A stretch of DNA of 64,000 nt from Polaromonas sp. (GCA_013298815.1 JAAFJF010000003.1:62001-126000), one strand, 5' to 3'; positions 9,811 through 19,655 are shown, counted from the first letter of the stretch. The notes: generated from the letters alone by a model not told the origin. A program made the numbers and translations.

Positions 9811-9853
9811 GCTATATATTTAATAGCTTTTTAGGCAATAAATACGCTGGCTA
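9811..9853 (+). repeat. 43-bp palindromic repeat, copy 2 (intergenic)
   Basis: GCTATATATTTAATAGC forms the first inverted repeat, then TTTTTAGGCAATAAATACGC and TGGCTA. It separates the tcuB stop from the SDR start within an apparent operon. Confidence 0.9.
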
Positions 9854-9898
9854 GAGTCATATTTACCACTTAAAATCACTCAAATCTAGGTTTTTAGC

Positions 9899-11098
9899 TC
9901 AATCCGACCCTAATTGCAGCCGATTGGGTTGCCGCTTCTCAATCGCCCACTTTAATAGTGCTGCGCTACGAAAAATACCGTGGGCAAACTTGCCATACGG
10001 CAGGGTGACAAACAGCGCCATCACCACACCCAGATGGACTGCCAACAGCAGCGCTAAAAATGCCGTGTCGCGCCACAGCATGAGCGCCAAACCCGTCAAA
10101 CTGGTTAAAAACAACAGGGCGATGAAGCCTAAATCCATAGGTTTTTGAGCTATATCCGCCGTCTTCGGGTCGCGCCGTAGGTTCAACCACAGTAAGCCAG
10201 CGGGTCCGATTAACAAACCGATACCACCCAATGTGCCGAGCAATACGGGCAAACTGGTCAACGCGTAAGGCGCTTGCCACTTGAAAACGTAGTGGTAAAA
10301 CGTGGCCACGCTGGTCGAGGCAAAGCACAGCATGAAACCGTAAAACGTAGCGTGGTGCGCGCGTTTGCGCCACAGCGTCCAGGCATCGTCTTCGTTGTTG
10401 CAACCTTCACCGTGACCGCCGCCTAGGTATTTGAGCTTGAGCACATCGGCGGAAGCCTCGGCCGCTGCCGAGCTGGATATTTGCCCCGTTCCTTCATTGG
10501 CAACGCCCTGCGTGGTGACATTTTTCCAGAATTGCCGCACACCCAAAGCCAAAGCCAGCACCACGAAGCTGAAAATCGGCAAAAACATGCTGACCAGCAG
10601 GTTGTGCGGGAAGATGGCGTAGAAGTTTCCTGAAAGTGGTTTGTTGAGTAACGAGCCTTGCATCATCACCGCAAGCACCAAAAACAGCGCCAAACCGCCC
10701 GCAAGCGCCAAGGCTACTGTCAGCCCATTGCGTTTGTACAAAGCGCCAAAAGCACTTGGCCAAGCATAGTCCGCGTAAGTTTGACCGCGCACCTGCGCCA
10801 TGCTTTGCGGCACGTTGACGGCAAACTCGTGCGGCGGCGCGTATTGGCAGGCGTGGTAGCAAGCGCCGCAGTTGTGGCACAAATTGGCAAGGTAATGGAT
10901 ATCTGCCTTGCCGAATTCCAGCCGCCGCGTCATGGCGGGGAACACTGCACAAAAGCCTTCGCAGTAGCGGCAGGCGTTGCAGATTTGCAGTTGGCGGGCG
11001 ACTTCTTGCTCGTTTGCCGTCAACGGGAGTGCTGAAAATGCGAGTTCCCCTCTGGCTAACGCAGCAGCTTCCTGTGCAAGTGCTTCAAGCTGCTGCAT
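9899..11098 (-). CDS. tcuB: Tricarballylate utilisation protein TcuB (Fe-S, membrane)
   Basis: TcuB (CitB in older naming) is a 399-residue membrane flavodehydrogenase partner. It has two ferredoxin-like clusters near the N-terminus, [11 protein letters not shown] and [19 protein letters not shown] (about residues 39-90), then about six to seven membrane helices from residue 125 to the C-terminus. It is thought to reoxidise the FAD of TcuA and pass electrons to the quinone pool. The start overlaps the tcuA 3' end by 14 bases. Together with tcuA, a LysR gene and a Bug protein this forms a tricarballylate/aconitate-type locus. Confidence 0.88.
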   Translation of the reverse strand: MQQLEALAQEAAALARGELAFSALPLTANEQEVARQLQICNACRYCEGFCAVFPAMTRRLEFGKADIHYLANLCHNCGACYHACQYAPPHEFAVNVPQSMAQVRGQTYADYAWPSAFGALYKRNGLTVALALAGGLALFLVLAVMMQGSLLNKPLSGNFYAIFPHNLLVSMFLPIFSFVVLALALGVRQFWKNVTTQGVANEGTGQISSSAAAEASADVLKLKYLGGGHGEGCNNEDDAWTLWRKRAHHATFYGFMLCFASTSVATFYHYVFKWQAPYALTSLPVLLGTLGGIGLLIGPAGLLWLNLRRDPKTADIAQKPMDLGFIALLFLTSLTGLALMLWRDTAFLALLLAVHLGVVMALFVTLPYGKFAHGIFRSAALLKWAIEKRQPNRLQLGSD

Positions 11099-12545
11099 GT
11101 TGCACCTCTTCCTTAATTTTTAAATTTTTCTCTAAATTCACTATATTTTTTATAGCTGCTGAGGCAGCATTTACACCGGCTAGACGCCCAAATGCCGTCC
11201 CAATTGTCATCCCCACACCGGCTGTGTAGCCTTTACCCAACACATTCCCCGCCATCATCTCGCCAGCGGCAAACAGATTGGTCGATTCAATGCCACCAAA
11301 CCGCACCGCCGTGCTCTCGCCCACTTTCATGCCCAGGTAGGTGAAGGTGATGCCCGGTTTCAAGGTGTAACCGTAGAACGGCGCGGTATCAATCGGGCGC
11401 GCCCAGTGGGTTTTGACTGGGCTGATGCCTTCGGTGTGGCAATCGTCCAGCACGGCATGGTCAAATGTCCCGACTTGGCAGGCAGCGTTGTAGTCGCTGA
11501 TAGTTTTCATGAAAGCATCCACATCCAAACCCAGTTTTTGAGCCAATTCAGGCAAAGAATCGGCCTTTTCACCCGCAAAGACAGGCGGCATGAAGCGCCC
11601 TACCGCTTTGGCATCAATGATGGAGTGTGCAATTTGACCCGGCTGATGCGCCACCAAGCGCCCCCAAATGGCGTAGCGTTTGGGCCAAAAGTCTTCGCCC
11701 TCGTCGTAAAATCGCTGGGCGTTTTTATTCACGACAACACCTAAAGAGACGCAATCAACCCGTGTGCAAATACCCCCGTCGTACAGCGGCGCTCTAGCAT
11801 CAATAGCGACAGAATGGCTCTGGGTTGGGTCGCCAATCGTGTCAGCGCCCTGGGCAATCAGGTCTTTTAGCAGCACGCCCATGTTGAAGCGCGTACCGCG
11901 AATCGCAAAATTGTCTGCCGGCCACTCGCCAGCCTCGTTTTGCCCCCAAACTTCGCGCAACCACTCGCGGTTGGACTCAAACCCACCGCTGGCTACGACG
12001 CAGGCTTTGGCTGTGATGCGTTCTTGTCCGATATGAGCCGCTACAAATTGACCGTTTTCAATTTCCAAACGCTCTACGGGCGACTCGTAGCGGATCTGTA
12101 CCCCCAGCTTCTGAGCACTGCGGTAATACGCGTTCATCAGCGCCTTGCCACCGCCCATGAAGAAGGCATTGGTGCGGGACAAATGCAGCGTACCTGACAG
12201 TGAGGGCTGAAAATGCACACCGTGCTTGCGCATCCAGTCACGGCAGTGGCTTGATTCACGAATCGCCAAACGCGCCATCGCCTCGTTGGTCTGGCCGCCG
12301 GTGACTTTGAGCAGATCCTGCCAAAATTCTTCTTCTGGGTAGGCGTCAGTCAGCACGTCTTGCGGCGCGTCATGCATGCAGCGCAGGTTGCGGGTATGAG
12401 CAGAATTGCCACCGCGCCAAAGTTTGGGCGCTGCCTCCAGCACCAACACGCTGGCACCCGCCTCACGCGCCATCAAAGCCGCACACAGCGCCGCGTTGCC
12501 ACCACCAATGATTAAAACGTCTAACATGGGGGTGACTTTAACCAT
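11085..12545 (-). CDS. tcuA: FAD-dependent tricarballylate dehydrogenase TcuA
   Basis: TcuA, 486 residues, belongs to the fumarate reductase/succinate dehydrogenase flavoprotein family. It starts with the FAD dinucleotide motif [15 protein letters not shown], followed by LVLEAAP and [25 protein letters not shown] and [10 protein letters not shown] are typical family segments, and [21 protein letters not shown] closes the FAD domain. It oxidises tricarballylate to cis-aconitate. An AAGG sequence precedes the ATG at 12545; an ATG at 12527 is a possible alternative. Residues 455-469 are encoded by a copy of the 43-bp repeat, leaving a Lys/Glu-rich tail after it. Confidence 0.9.
   Translation of the reverse strand: MVKVTPMLDVLIIGGGNAALCAALMAREAGASVLVLEAAPKLWRGGNSAHTRNLRCMHDAPQDVLTDAYPEEEFWQDLLKVTGGQTNEAMARLAIRESSHCRDWMRKHGVHFQPSLSGTLHLSRTNAFFMGGGKALMNAYYRSAQKLGVQIRYESPVERLEIENGQFVAAHIGQERITAKACVVASGGFESNREWLREVWGQNEAGEWPADNFAIRGTRFNMGVLLKDLIAQGADTIGDPTQSHSVAIDARAPLYDGGICTRVDCVSLGVVVNKNAQRFYDEGEDFWPKRYAIWGRLVAHQPGQIAHSIIDAKAVGRFMPPVFAGEKADSLPELAQKLGLDVDAFMKTISDYNAACQVGTFDHAVLDDCHTEGISPVKTHWARPIDTAPFYGYTLKPGITFTYLGMKVGESTAVRFGGIESTNLFAAGEMMAGNVLGKGYTAGVGMTIGTAFGRLAGVNAASAAIKNIVNLEKNLKIKEEVQHAAA
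11140..11182 (+). repeat. 43-bp palindromic repeat, copy 3 (inside tcuA)
   Basis: The copy starts ACTATATTTTTTATAGC and ends CACCGGCTA. It is antisense to tcuA and encodes [15 protein letters not shown] near the C-terminus without a stop. Confidence 0.82.
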
Positions 12546-12613
12546 GTCAGTCGCCTTGCGCTAGGTCAGCCAAGCGATGGGGGTATCACGAATCGTGATG
12601 GCTAGTGTTTTTA

Positions 12614-13546
12614 CTAAATCAGTTTAACGCCAAGCCATTGCTTAGACGTAACCAGCTCCCGAGCACAATCGGCCAACACCACACGGGCAGCCAGCGCTGC
12701 GGGTGACAACTCATCGTCAGACAAACTGCAAATGGCGTTGATGCGGCGCACTTGCGTATCTGCAATCTCAGCCCAGGTGAAGCGCTTGGCAGCATCCGGT
12801 AAGCCCGCCAAAGCAGCCCAAGGTTGCACAGTACTGCCCAAGCCAGCTTCAACAGCGGCCATCGTCATGGCCAAAGAGTCGATTTCGGCGGCCAGTTGAG
12901 GTTTGAACTTCGCCCTTACAAACGCGGCATCCAAGGCGCTGCGTAGACCGTGGGTACCTGTGGGCAGAATCAGCGGAATATCTTTCAAATCCGCCATCCG
13001 AGTACGCATCGTTGCTTTTTCTACTGGCGTATCGTCAGACTTCGCCTGAATCAAAAACAGCTTTTCCTCCACCAGCGGCAGCACGCTCCAGCGCCGTGCG
13101 GCTTGGGTGTCGAACAAAATTGTCAAATCCAGTTGACGCGAATTGAGCATGCTGGTCAGGTGGCCTGACATGCCTTCGACCATGTGCAGCCGCACATCGG
13201 GGTAGCGTTCACGCATGGCGCGCATGAGGGGTAAACCCAGAACTGCAGCCGTGGTCGGCGCTAACCCCACGCTCACGGCACCTGTCAAACGCGACAATTG
13301 CGCTGCCCGCACAGCTTGGTCGGCATGGCGCAAAGTGAGCTGCGCTTCGCGGAAAAATGCCATGCCCGCCTCGGTCGCCACCACGCCTTTGCTGGTGCGC
13401 TGCAGCAGACGGGTGGACAATTCGCTCTCCAAACGGCTGATTTGCTGGCTCAGCGCCGATTGCACCAGCTCCAAATCAAGCGCGGCGCGGCTGATGCTGC
13501 CTAATTCCAGCACCCGGACAAAATAACGAAGTTGACGCAGTTCCAT
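12614..13546 (-). CDS. LysR-type regulator, probable tcu regulator
   Basis: The 310-residue protein starts [20 protein letters not shown] and has the LysR winged helix-turn-helix (residues 1-60, with [19 protein letters not shown] and [15 protein letters not shown]), then a LysR substrate-binding domain. It is upstream of and co-directional with tcuA, so it is probably the tcu activator (TcuR-like); TcuR itself is of LysR type. Its start is only 18 bases from the divergent mnmA start, and a perfect 6-1-6 inverted repeat fits a T-N11-A LysR box there. The effector is not readable. Confidence 0.85.
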   Translation of the reverse strand: MELRQLRYFVRVLELGSISRAALDLELVQSALSQQISRLESELSTRLLQRTSKGVVATEAGMAFFREAQLTLRHADQAVRAAQLSRLTGAVSVGLAPTTAAVLGLPLMRAMRERYPDVRLHMVEGMSGHLTSMLNSRQLDLTILFDTQAARRWSVLPLVEEKLFLIQAKSDDTPVEKATMRTRMADLKDIPLILPTGTHGLRSALDAAFVRAKFKPQLAAEIDSLAMTMAAVEAGLGSTVQPWAALAGLPDAAKRFTWAEIADTQVRRINAICSLSDDELSPAALAARVVLADCARELVTSKQWLGVKLI

Positions 13547-13548
13547 GC

Positions 13549-13561
13549 TGAGATAATCTCA
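13549..13561. promoter_or_regulatory. Inverted repeat (T-N11-A) between LysR gene and mnmA
   Basis: TGAGATAATCTCA is a perfect 6-1-6 palindrome in the 18-base gap between the divergent start codons. It has the T-N11-A form of a LysR site. It also contains GATAAT, which could be a -10 box for mnmA (hexamer 8-13 bases before its ATG). Confidence 0.45.
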
Positions 13562-13564
13562 TAT

Positions 13565-14776
13565 ATGTCATCAGATTTAACATTTTCAGCATCAGAGAAG
13601 CAAAAAACAGAGAAAACTGGTAATGGCCACCGTGTGGTGGTCGGTTTGAGCGGCGGCGTGGATTCAGCCGTGACCGCGTATTTACTGAAACAGCAAGGCT
13701 ACGACGTGGTCGGCATCTTCATGAAAAACTGGGAAGATGACGACGATTCGGAGTTTTGCTCGTCGAACCAAGACTTTATCGATGCCGCCGCCGTGGCAGA
13801 TGTCATCGGCATCGAAATCGAGCACGTCAACTTTGCCAGCGAGTACAAAGACCGCGTGTTTGCCGAGTTTTTGCGCGAATACCAAGCAGGTCGCACCCCG
13901 AATCCTGATGTGCTGTGCAATGCCGAGATCAAATTCAAAGCCTTTTTAGACCACGCCATGCGGCTGGGTGCCGACAAAATCGCCACCGGCCATTACGCGC
14001 GGGTGCGTTTGAACGAAGCGTCGCAGAAATACGAACTTCTCAAGGGTTTAGATGCAAGCAAAGACCAGAGCTACTTTTTGCATCGCCTGAACCAAGCGCA
14101 GTTGTCTAAAACGCTGTTTCCCGTGGGTGAACTGCAAAAAACTGAAGTGCGCCGTATTGCTGATGAAATCGGTCTTCCGAACGCCAAAAAGAAGGATTCA
14201 ACCGGTATTTGCTTCATTGGTGAACGCCCTTTCCGCGACTTTTTAAACCGCTACATCGCCAAAGAGCCTGGCCCCATCAAAAACGCCGAAGGTCGCGTAC
14301 TTGGTATGCACCAAGGTTTGAGTTTTTACACGCTGGGGCAACGGCAAGGGCTGGGCATTGGCGGCGTAAAAGCCAAAGGGGCAGAGCTCAAAGCGATTCA
14401 AGCCTTGGGGCAGCGCGGCGTGGGCGAGCACACACCGTGGTTTGTGGCGCGCAAAGATATGGAAAAGAACATACTGTGGGTGGTGCAAGGACATGACCAT
14501 CCATGGTTGCAGTCGCATGCGTTGACGGCGGACAACCTGAGCTGGGTGGCGGGGCAAGCACCCATAACAACAGGTGCAGCTGCCTTGCTCAACTCAAAAA
14601 CGCGCTATCGGCAGGCGGATGCGCCTTGCACACTGGCTAACTGTGACGTTGCTTCAAACACGTTTGAGCTGACCTTCCCGCAGCCGCAATGGGCGGTGAC
14701 ACCGGGGCAGTCTGCCGTGTTGTATGACGGTGAGGTGTGTTTGGGTGGCGGGATTATCAGCGCTGCGAGTGCTTAA
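13565..14776 (+). CDS. mnmA: tRNA-specific 2-thiouridylase
   Basis: MnmA thiolates U34 of tRNA-Lys, -Glu and -Gln. The ATP-pyrophosphatase P-loop [11 protein letters not shown] is near residues 26-36, FMKNWEDDD follows, the first catalytic cysteine lies in [14 protein letters not shown] and the second in [17 protein letters not shown], and CLGGGII ends the protein. From the ATG at 13565 it has 403 residues, slightly longer than the E. coli enzyme because of about 20 extra N-terminal residues. No clear Shine-Dalgarno sequence precedes the ATG. It is a single gene, divergent from the LysR gene. Confidence 0.95.
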   Translation: MSSDLTFSASEKQKTEKTGNGHRVVVGLSGGVDSAVTAYLLKQQGYDVVGIFMKNWEDDDDSEFCSSNQDFIDAAAVADVIGIEIEHVNFASEYKDRVFAEFLREYQAGRTPNPDVLCNAEIKFKAFLDHAMRLGADKIATGHYARVRLNEASQKYELLKGLDASKDQSYFLHRLNQAQLSKTLFPVGELQKTEVRRIADEIGLPNAKKKDSTGICFIGERPFRDFLNRYIAKEPGPIKNAEGRVLGMHQGLSFYTLGQRQGLGIGGVKAKGAELKAIQALGQRGVGEHTPWFVARKDMEKNILWVVQGHDHPWLQSHALTADNLSWVAGQAPITTGAAALLNSKTRYRQADAPCTLANCDVASNTFELTFPQPQWAVTPGQSAVLYDGEVCLGGGIISAASA

Positions 14777-14793
14777 CAATCACGGCTACTGAA

Positions 14794-15246
14794 TCACGGT
14801 GCTTTAATTTGCGGGGCAAAATCTGGAATATTGGCTAAACCTATTTTTTGCAAGCCAACGCGTTGCGCCATCGCCATGACCCCAGCTACCACCTCGTATT
14901 TCGCTGCTCTGTCAGGCATGAAGTGTATTTCTGGCTGATCACTGCCTTTAGCAACTTCTGCCTGCATTTTGATTTCCAAGTAAGCACGATCGGATATAAC
15001 CATGTCATCCCAACGGACTTGGCTATTTGCATCAACGGCGATGGTTATGGCTTTAGGTGGTTCAGTTTGGTTTGCTGTGCTCGCCGCTGGCATGTCAACA
15101 TTTACGGAGTGCAGCTGAATCGGAATGGTGATGATGAGCATGACCAAGAGCACCAACATCACGTCGATCAGTGGCGTGGTGTTCATTTCCATCATCACTT
15201 CCGGGTCGCCGTGAAGAGATTCTGATGAGCCGATATTTATTGCCAT
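14794..15246 (-). CDS. exbD: ExbD-type biopolymer transport protein (second copy)
   Basis: The 150-residue protein has the ExbD layout: short cytosolic start, one N-terminal helix with the essential Asp in MEMNTTPLIDVMLVLLVM, and a periplasmic C-terminal domain. It shares the motor role with ExbB, using the proton gradient to energise the TonB partner. Here it is the last gene of the leftward group tonB-exbB-exbD-exbD. Two different ExbDs in a row are also known from Xanthomonas-like systems, where one has a substrate-specific role. Its periplasmic part (VDMPAASTANQTEPPKAI) differs clearly from the neighbouring ExbD. Confidence 0.9.
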   Translation of the reverse strand: MAINIGSSESLHGDPEVMMEMNTTPLIDVMLVLLVMLIITIPIQLHSVNVDMPAASTANQTEPPKAITIAVDANSQVRWDDMVISDRAYLEIKMQAEVAKGSDQPEIHFMPDRAAKYEVVAGVMAMAQRVGLQKIGLANIPDFAPQIKAP

Positions 15247-15270
15247 AAAAGTGCTTTCAACCGATTTCGT

Positions 15271-15699
15271 TCAATTCTTGGCAGGTGGCTGCGTGATGAA
15301 ACCAATGCGCGTCACACCCGCGTCTTGTAAGGCGTAAACCACTTGACCAATCGTTTCGTAGTTCGCGTTCGCATCGCCACGAATATGCACTTCTAGGTCA
15401 GCCATGGGTTTATTCAGCGCAACGAGCTTGCCCTTTAAGTCTTGGAAAGAACTCAACTTGCTGTCAAACCAAAAAGCGTTGCCAGCTTCGTTGACAGAAA
15501 TGATGACGTTTTCTGTTTGCGTTTCTCTAATTTGATTCGTTTCTTTTGGCAGTTTCACCTGAATTGACGTTGTGACCGCTGGAATCGTGATTAAGAAAAT
15601 AATCAGCAGTACCAGCATCACATCCACCAAGGGCGTGGTGTTGATTTCTGCCATCAACGCATCATCGTCGTTGCGGCTTTTGTTGAAGGTGATTGCCAT
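15271..15699 (-). CDS. exbD: ExbD-type biopolymer transport protein (first copy)
   Basis: This is a 142-residue ExbD. The membrane helix carries the proton-relay Asp in MAEINTTPLVDVMLVLLIIF, and the periplasmic part includes VHIRGDANANYETIGQVVYALQ, a conserved ExbD/TolR C-terminal pattern. It follows exbB by 15 bases and precedes the second exbD by 24 bases. It should form the motor complex with the ExbB upstream. Confidence 0.93.
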   Translation of the reverse strand: MAITFNKSRNDDDALMAEINTTPLVDVMLVLLIIFLITIPAVTTSIQVKLPKETNQIRETQTENVIISVNEAGNAFWFDSKLSSFQDLKGKLVALNKPMADLEVHIRGDANANYETIGQVVYALQDAGVTRIGFITQPPAKN

Positions 15700-15714
15700 A
15701 GAACTACCTGCCGT

Positions 15715-16512
15715 TTATTTAGCTCGGGATTTATCTGCTTGCACCAACAAATTGGTATGCAAATTCGAGCCAAAGGCACGCACACCATCCATGCCAACTT
15801 TGTTGCGACGCACCAACCAGTTGTAACCCAGCACGGCTGGCACGGCGACGGCCAAGCCAATCGCCGTCATGATCAAAGCCTCGCCGACAGGACCGGCAAC
15901 TTTATCAATCGATGCTTGTCCTGATGCACCAATTTTCACCAGTGCGTTGTAAATTCCCCAAACCGTGCCGAACAAACCAACGAACGGCGCGGTAGAACCA
16001 ACTGTTGCCAACACAGCCAGCCCTTGCTGAGAATTACTTTGTACGGTGGCCACGGAGCGCTCAATGCTTTGCGCTGCCCAAGTGTTTAAATCAACCTGAC
16101 CCGCCACGCTGGGGTGCTGTTGTACTGCGTCTAAAGAAGCGTCGACGATGAAGCGATATGGGCTGTCCTTGGCCATGGCATCAGCGCCTTGTTGCAAATT
16201 AGCGGCTTTCGAAAATGCGACTTCGGCATCTTTCGCCATAGTCTGTAGACGCTTTTGCGCTAGCAATTTGCTGATCAATACATACCAACTGGCCAGCGAC
16301 ATGATGATAAGCAGCAACAGGGTCGTTTTAGCAACCCAGTCGCCCTGCCCCCAAACGGCGGCGAGTCCGTACGGGTTTTCTGCTGCAGGTGCGATGGCAG
16401 TGGATGGCGTTAATGTCACAGTTGGTGTTGCCGCAGGCGCGGCCGTTTGCGCATACGCGACATTGACTAAAAAAATGAATGCTGCAGCAAAAAGTGGCTT
16501 GATGTTTTTCAT
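15715..16512 (-). CDS. exbB: ExbB/TolQ/MotA-family proton channel protein
   Basis: The 265-residue protein has a cleavable signal peptide (cleavage after AYA near residue 21) and an Ala/Pro/Thr-rich linker, then the three-helix MotA/TolQ/ExbB core. GLFGTVWGIYNAL and GPVGEALIMTAIGLAVAVPAV are the conserved channel helices. The signal-peptide form is usual for ExbB of the beta/gamma type with an extended periplasmic N-terminus. It forms the pentameric proton channel around the ExbD dimer. It lies 26 bases after the TonB-like gene. Confidence 0.94.
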   Translation of the reverse strand: MKNIKPLFAAAFIFLVNVAYAQTAAPAATPTVTLTPSTAIAPAAENPYGLAAVWGQGDWVAKTTLLLLIIMSLASWYVLISKLLAQKRLQTMAKDAEVAFSKAANLQQGADAMAKDSPYRFIVDASLDAVQQHPSVAGQVDLNTWAAQSIERSVATVQSNSQQGLAVLATVGSTAPFVGLFGTVWGIYNALVKIGASGQASIDKVAGPVGEALIMTAIGLAVAVPAVLGYNWLVRRNKVGMDGVRAFGSNLHTNLLVQADKSRAK

Positions 16513-16538
16513 CTGATTTCCTCGTTTATCTTTTCAAT

Positions 16539-17573
16539 TTATTTAGGGCAGTCGCCGTTTAACATTCGCACCCCATTACGCAGGCTCGGATTCGTTGGAT
16601 GCAAGCAATCATCTTTTTTCGCTTTTTCAAATTCGATTTCGTAATTTTCTGGACGTTTATTGGGGTTCAATTGAGCACTTGCTGCACGTTGAAGCTCACC
16701 ATCTGCCCAGCCACCACGTCGACCTCGTTGGTACGTGGAACCTGAACCACCAGATGAACCGCCAAGCCCTGAACCCAGAGGACTCGCTATTGCACTACCT
16801 AAGGACGGAGCGCCTGCAGAAGCAGATGGTGTGCCTGAAGCGCCCGCACTAGGAGCGGTGCTTGTGGTTGAAATCGCACGATTTGATGCGCCCGTAGAAG
16901 GCGCAGCTGCTAGGGTCGCCGCAGGTGCTGCGGTCGCGGAAGCCATAGAAGCAGGTGCAGCCGCCTTCGCAGGTTCTGCTGCTGGCGCTGCAGTAACTTG
17001 CGCAGCAGGAGCAGGCGTTGCAGCGACTGCAGCTGGAGCAACTGGCGCTGGGGCGGGTGTAGGCGCCGGCGGTAATTCAACTGGTATTTCAGCAACCGCA
17101 GGTTTAGGGACTTCTTTTGGAACAACTTTAGGTGCTTCTTGAACGATCTCTTTCGGCACTTGCACCTCAACCGGCTTCACTTCAACCACTTTTTCAGGTG
17201 GCTTAGGCAAAACTACTGGTTTTTCAACCGGTTTGGGTGGCTCAACAGGCTTAGGTGGTTCAACCAGCTTGGGTGGAACAGGCAAAGGCTCAACCGATTT
17301 GGTGATGGTTTTTTTCACCACGACCGGCTTCTCAATCGGTTTGATTGGTTCTGGCGGTTTCGGCAGGGTAATTACTTTTTTAGGCGGCGGCTTAGGCAGA
17401 GGTTGCGTGATGGGTAGATTCAACATCACTACGGTCTCACGCACCACACGCTGCACAGGCGCGGTTTGCAGCAATAGCCAAAAAAAAGCAATGTGCACAA
17501 CCGATACGACCAGCAGGGCTGGACGCGATAAGCGCGCGCTAGGCAAATGCGGTGCAGTGGTCGTAAAAATCAT
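16539..17573 (-). CDS. TonB-like energy transducer with atypical C-terminus
   Basis: The 344-residue protein has one N-terminal signal anchor (ALLVVSVVHIAFFWLLLQ, about residues 19-36). A long Pro/Lys/Glu/Val region with PPKPVEPPKPVEKPV repeats spans about residues 56-165, then Ala/Pro-rich and Gly/Ser-rich linkers. This is TonB architecture and the gene heads an exbB-exbD-exbD group, so a role as periplasm-spanning transducer is inferred. The last 60 residues (WADGELQRAASAQLNPNKRP, then two cysteines in DDCLHP and GDCPK) do not show the usual TonB C-terminal domain pattern. The receptor-binding function is therefore uncertain. Confidence 0.75.
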   Translation of the reverse strand: MIFTTTAPHLPSARLSRPALLVVSVVHIAFFWLLLQTAPVQRVVRETVVMLNLPITQPLPKPPPKKVITLPKPPEPIKPIEKPVVVKKTITKSVEPLPVPPKLVEPPKPVEPPKPVEKPVVLPKPPEKVVEVKPVEVQVPKEIVQEAPKVVPKEVPKPAVAEIPVELPPAPTPAPAPVAPAAVAATPAPAAQVTAAPAAEPAKAAAPASMASATAAPAATLAAAPSTGASNRAISTTSTAPSAGASGTPSASAGAPSLGSAIASPLGSGLGGSSGGSGSTYQRGRRGGWADGELQRAASAQLNPNKRPENYEIEFEKAKKDDCLHPTNPSLRNGVRMLNGDCPK

Positions 17574-17594
17574 TACTGTGATGATAAAGGCTAT

Positions 17595-18863
17595 TTATAA
17601 GGGTTTTCGGCGCCAAGCCAGCAACGCACCCAACCACAAGGCGAATGCAGAAATCAGCAAACCGCGCTCAAGGCCACCTGCGCCGTCAGCAATCCAGCCC
17701 ACCATGGTGGGCCCAACAATTTGCCCTGCGGCAAACACCACCGTAAAAGCGCTGATGCCCGCTGCCCAAGCCGTCGGAGGTAAGTTATGCCTTACCAAAG
17801 CGGTGGTAGACGCAACCACAGACAAAAACACGCCACCAAAGAGTACGCCTGAAAACACAAGCGCTGGTAACCATGTGGTCAATGCGGGGATAACAATAGC
17901 GCAGCCAAGTAAAACATTTAGAAACGCCAAGGCATGGCCACCCTTGTATTTATCCAACAAACCCGCCCAAATGCGCGAAGATGCCATAACCGCCAGCCCG
18001 AGCAGCGCATAAAAAATGGTGATGGTCGTTGTGGAGGCGGACTGCTCGCGTAGGAGCGCAATCACAAACGTCATATAGCCGATATACCCAACGCCAAACA
18101 TGCCATAACCAGCTAAGGCATAAGTGAAGTCACGCCAGAGAAATATTTTGCCGACTTGTAGTGAAATTGAATCACAATTCGGTGCTTTTGGCGGAATAAC
18201 GATACGTTTAAGAGCCTGTCCTTTTAACGCCAAAATCGAAGTTGCAAAAACACAACCCGCAGCCAATACCCACCAAGCCACAGCCCAAGCTTGTGGCCAA
18301 GTCTGAGATTTTGTTGGTATGAAGTAATCTACAACGGGCACAAGCAAGGTTGAAAAAACAATGCCCAGCCCCACGCCACCGTAGTAGACGCCCAAAATCA
18401 AACCACTGCGACCAGCCTGATGCGCCCCCAGTTGTGCAGCCAATAAACCGCCAGCTACAAACACCCAGGCGCTGGCGATGCCAGCCAATAAGCGCTGCAC
18501 CAGCATGGGCTCGGCTGTGGTGAAAAACCCTGTCAGCGCCATAAACACACTGGCTGACGCAGAACCAAACAGCAAAATTTGCACAGCATCAAAGCGTTTC
18601 AACAACTTTGGCATGCTCAGAGCACCCAGCAAATAGCCCAGCGCGTTGACCGTGTTCATCGCACCCGCCAAGGTGTAGCTCCAGCCTAAATCCGTCCGCA
18701 TAGCAGGCAAGAGTAAGCCGTACGAAAACCGCGTGACGCCCAGAGAAACAGCTGCTCCCAACGCCAAAACCATGGCCAAAGCGATGCTTTGTTGCAAAGT
18801 GGGAGGTTTTAGGGATGGCAAAGCGCCTTGAATCATCGACATAGTCCTATTGTGCGGCATCAA
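17595..18863 (-). CDS. MFS transporter, YbfB/YjiJ family
   Basis: A 422-residue protein with about twelve hydrophobic helices. The first-helix motif GVTRFSYGLLLPAMRTDLGWSY is the signature of the YbfB/YjiJ branch of the major facilitator superfamily (RF.Y..L.P.M...L). Substrate unknown; members are often annotated as sugar or aromatic efflux carriers without proof. The first methionine is at 18863; another ATG at 18842 (MSMIQGALPS) is equally plausible because the first helix only begins about 20 residues later. It stands alone, its promoter region backing on to the Spy-like gene at 18992. Confidence 0.85.
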   Translation of the reverse strand: MMPHNRTMSMIQGALPSLKPPTLQQSIALAMVLALGAAVSLGVTRFSYGLLLPAMRTDLGWSYTLAGAMNTVNALGYLLGALSMPKLLKRFDAVQILLFGSASASVFMALTGFFTTAEPMLVQRLLAGIASAWVFVAGGLLAAQLGAHQAGRSGLILGVYYGGVGLGIVFSTLLVPVVDYFIPTKSQTWPQAWAVAWWVLAAGCVFATSILALKGQALKRIVIPPKAPNCDSISLQVGKIFLWRDFTYALAGYGMFGVGYIGYMTFVIALLREQSASTTTITIFYALLGLAVMASSRIWAGLLDKYKGGHALAFLNVLLGCAIVIPALTTWLPALVFSGVLFGGVFLSVVASTTALVRHNLPPTAWAAGISAFTVVFAAGQIVGPTMVGWIADGAGGLERGLLISAFALWLGALLAWRRKPL

Positions 18864-18991
18864 TGCGTAACTTTACACAGCATTACATAGCCGATATGTG
18901 GCGTTTGCACTGCCCGCGCATACTTCATCTCAACCCAGCGCCCAACCAACTAGGTTACCGACACTGGAGTTTTTAAACTCTTTAAGGATTT

Positions 18992-19627
18992 ATGATGAAA
19001 CTCTCTAGCAAACGACTCTTCCTCGCCACTATCGTGATGGCATCTTGCGGCTACGCTGCTGTGGCATCTGCACAAACGGCTACACCAGCCCCAGCTGGCG
19101 CGCAGCCCCAAATGCAAGACAAAATGCACCGTGGCGACCATTCCAGCATGCGCGAGCGTATGTTTGGCAATCACCAAGAACGCATGGCCAAGCGCCAAGC
19201 CGAATTGAAAGCCAAGCTCAAAATCACCCCAGCACAAGAAGGTGCTTGGACGACATTTACAGCCGCCATGCAACCGCCAGCAAACATGGCTGGCGGCATG
19301 GGCATGCACCATGACCCCAAAGTCAAAGCCGAAATGGACAAGCTGACCACGCCAGAACGCATTGACAAAATGCAAGCCATGCGTGCAGAGCGCATGAAAA
19401 CGATGAGCGCTGAGATGGACAAACGCGGCGCAGCGACCAAAGCCTTCTACGCGGTACTGTCATCCGAGCAAAAAGCAGTGTTTGATGCGATCACACCATT
19501 TGCTGGCAGACACGGTGGTGGACACGGTGGTGGACACGGCATGGGCATGGGTGGTGAACATGGTGAACGCGGCGGTGAGCGCAGTGGTAAGGGTGGCGAA
19601 CATCGCGGTATGGGTCAGCGCGGCTAA
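18992..19627 (+). CDS. Spy/CpxP-like periplasmic protein with His/Gly-rich tail
   Basis: The 211-residue protein has a signal peptide (cleavage likely after VASA, about residue 27) and an alpha-helical body with two LTxxQ-type motifs, ITPAQEGAW and LSSEQKAVFDAI, as in Spy and CpxP chaperones. Met- and His-rich helices (MAGGMGMHHD) are conspicuous. The last 40 residues are Gly/His-rich (GRHGGGHGGGHGMGMGGEHG), suggesting metal binding. Spy proteins are induced by envelope stress, metals and tannins. AAGG lies a few bases before the ATG. A hairpin terminator follows. Confidence 0.82.
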   Translation: MMKLSSKRLFLATIVMASCGYAAVASAQTATPAPAGAQPQMQDKMHRGDHSSMRERMFGNHQERMAKRQAELKAKLKITPAQEGAWTTFTAAMQPPANMAGGMGMHHDPKVKAEMDKLTTPERIDKMQAMRAERMKTMSAEMDKRGAATKAFYAVLSSEQKAVFDAITPFAGRHGGGHGGGHGMGMGGEHGERGGERSGKGGEHRGMGQRG

Positions 19628-19655
19628 CCCAGTTATTTGACAGCCCATCAATGCC

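Noticed and set aside
16735-17142. Ala/Gly-rich open frame antisense to the TonB-like gene
   Set aside because: Low-complexity mirror of the Ala/Pro linker; no ribosome-binding site or family.
17233-18012. Long open frame on the plus strand opposite tonB and the MFS gene
   Set aside because: It is a shadow of the low-complexity Pro-rich region and the transporter on the other strand; composition and start context do not fit a gene.
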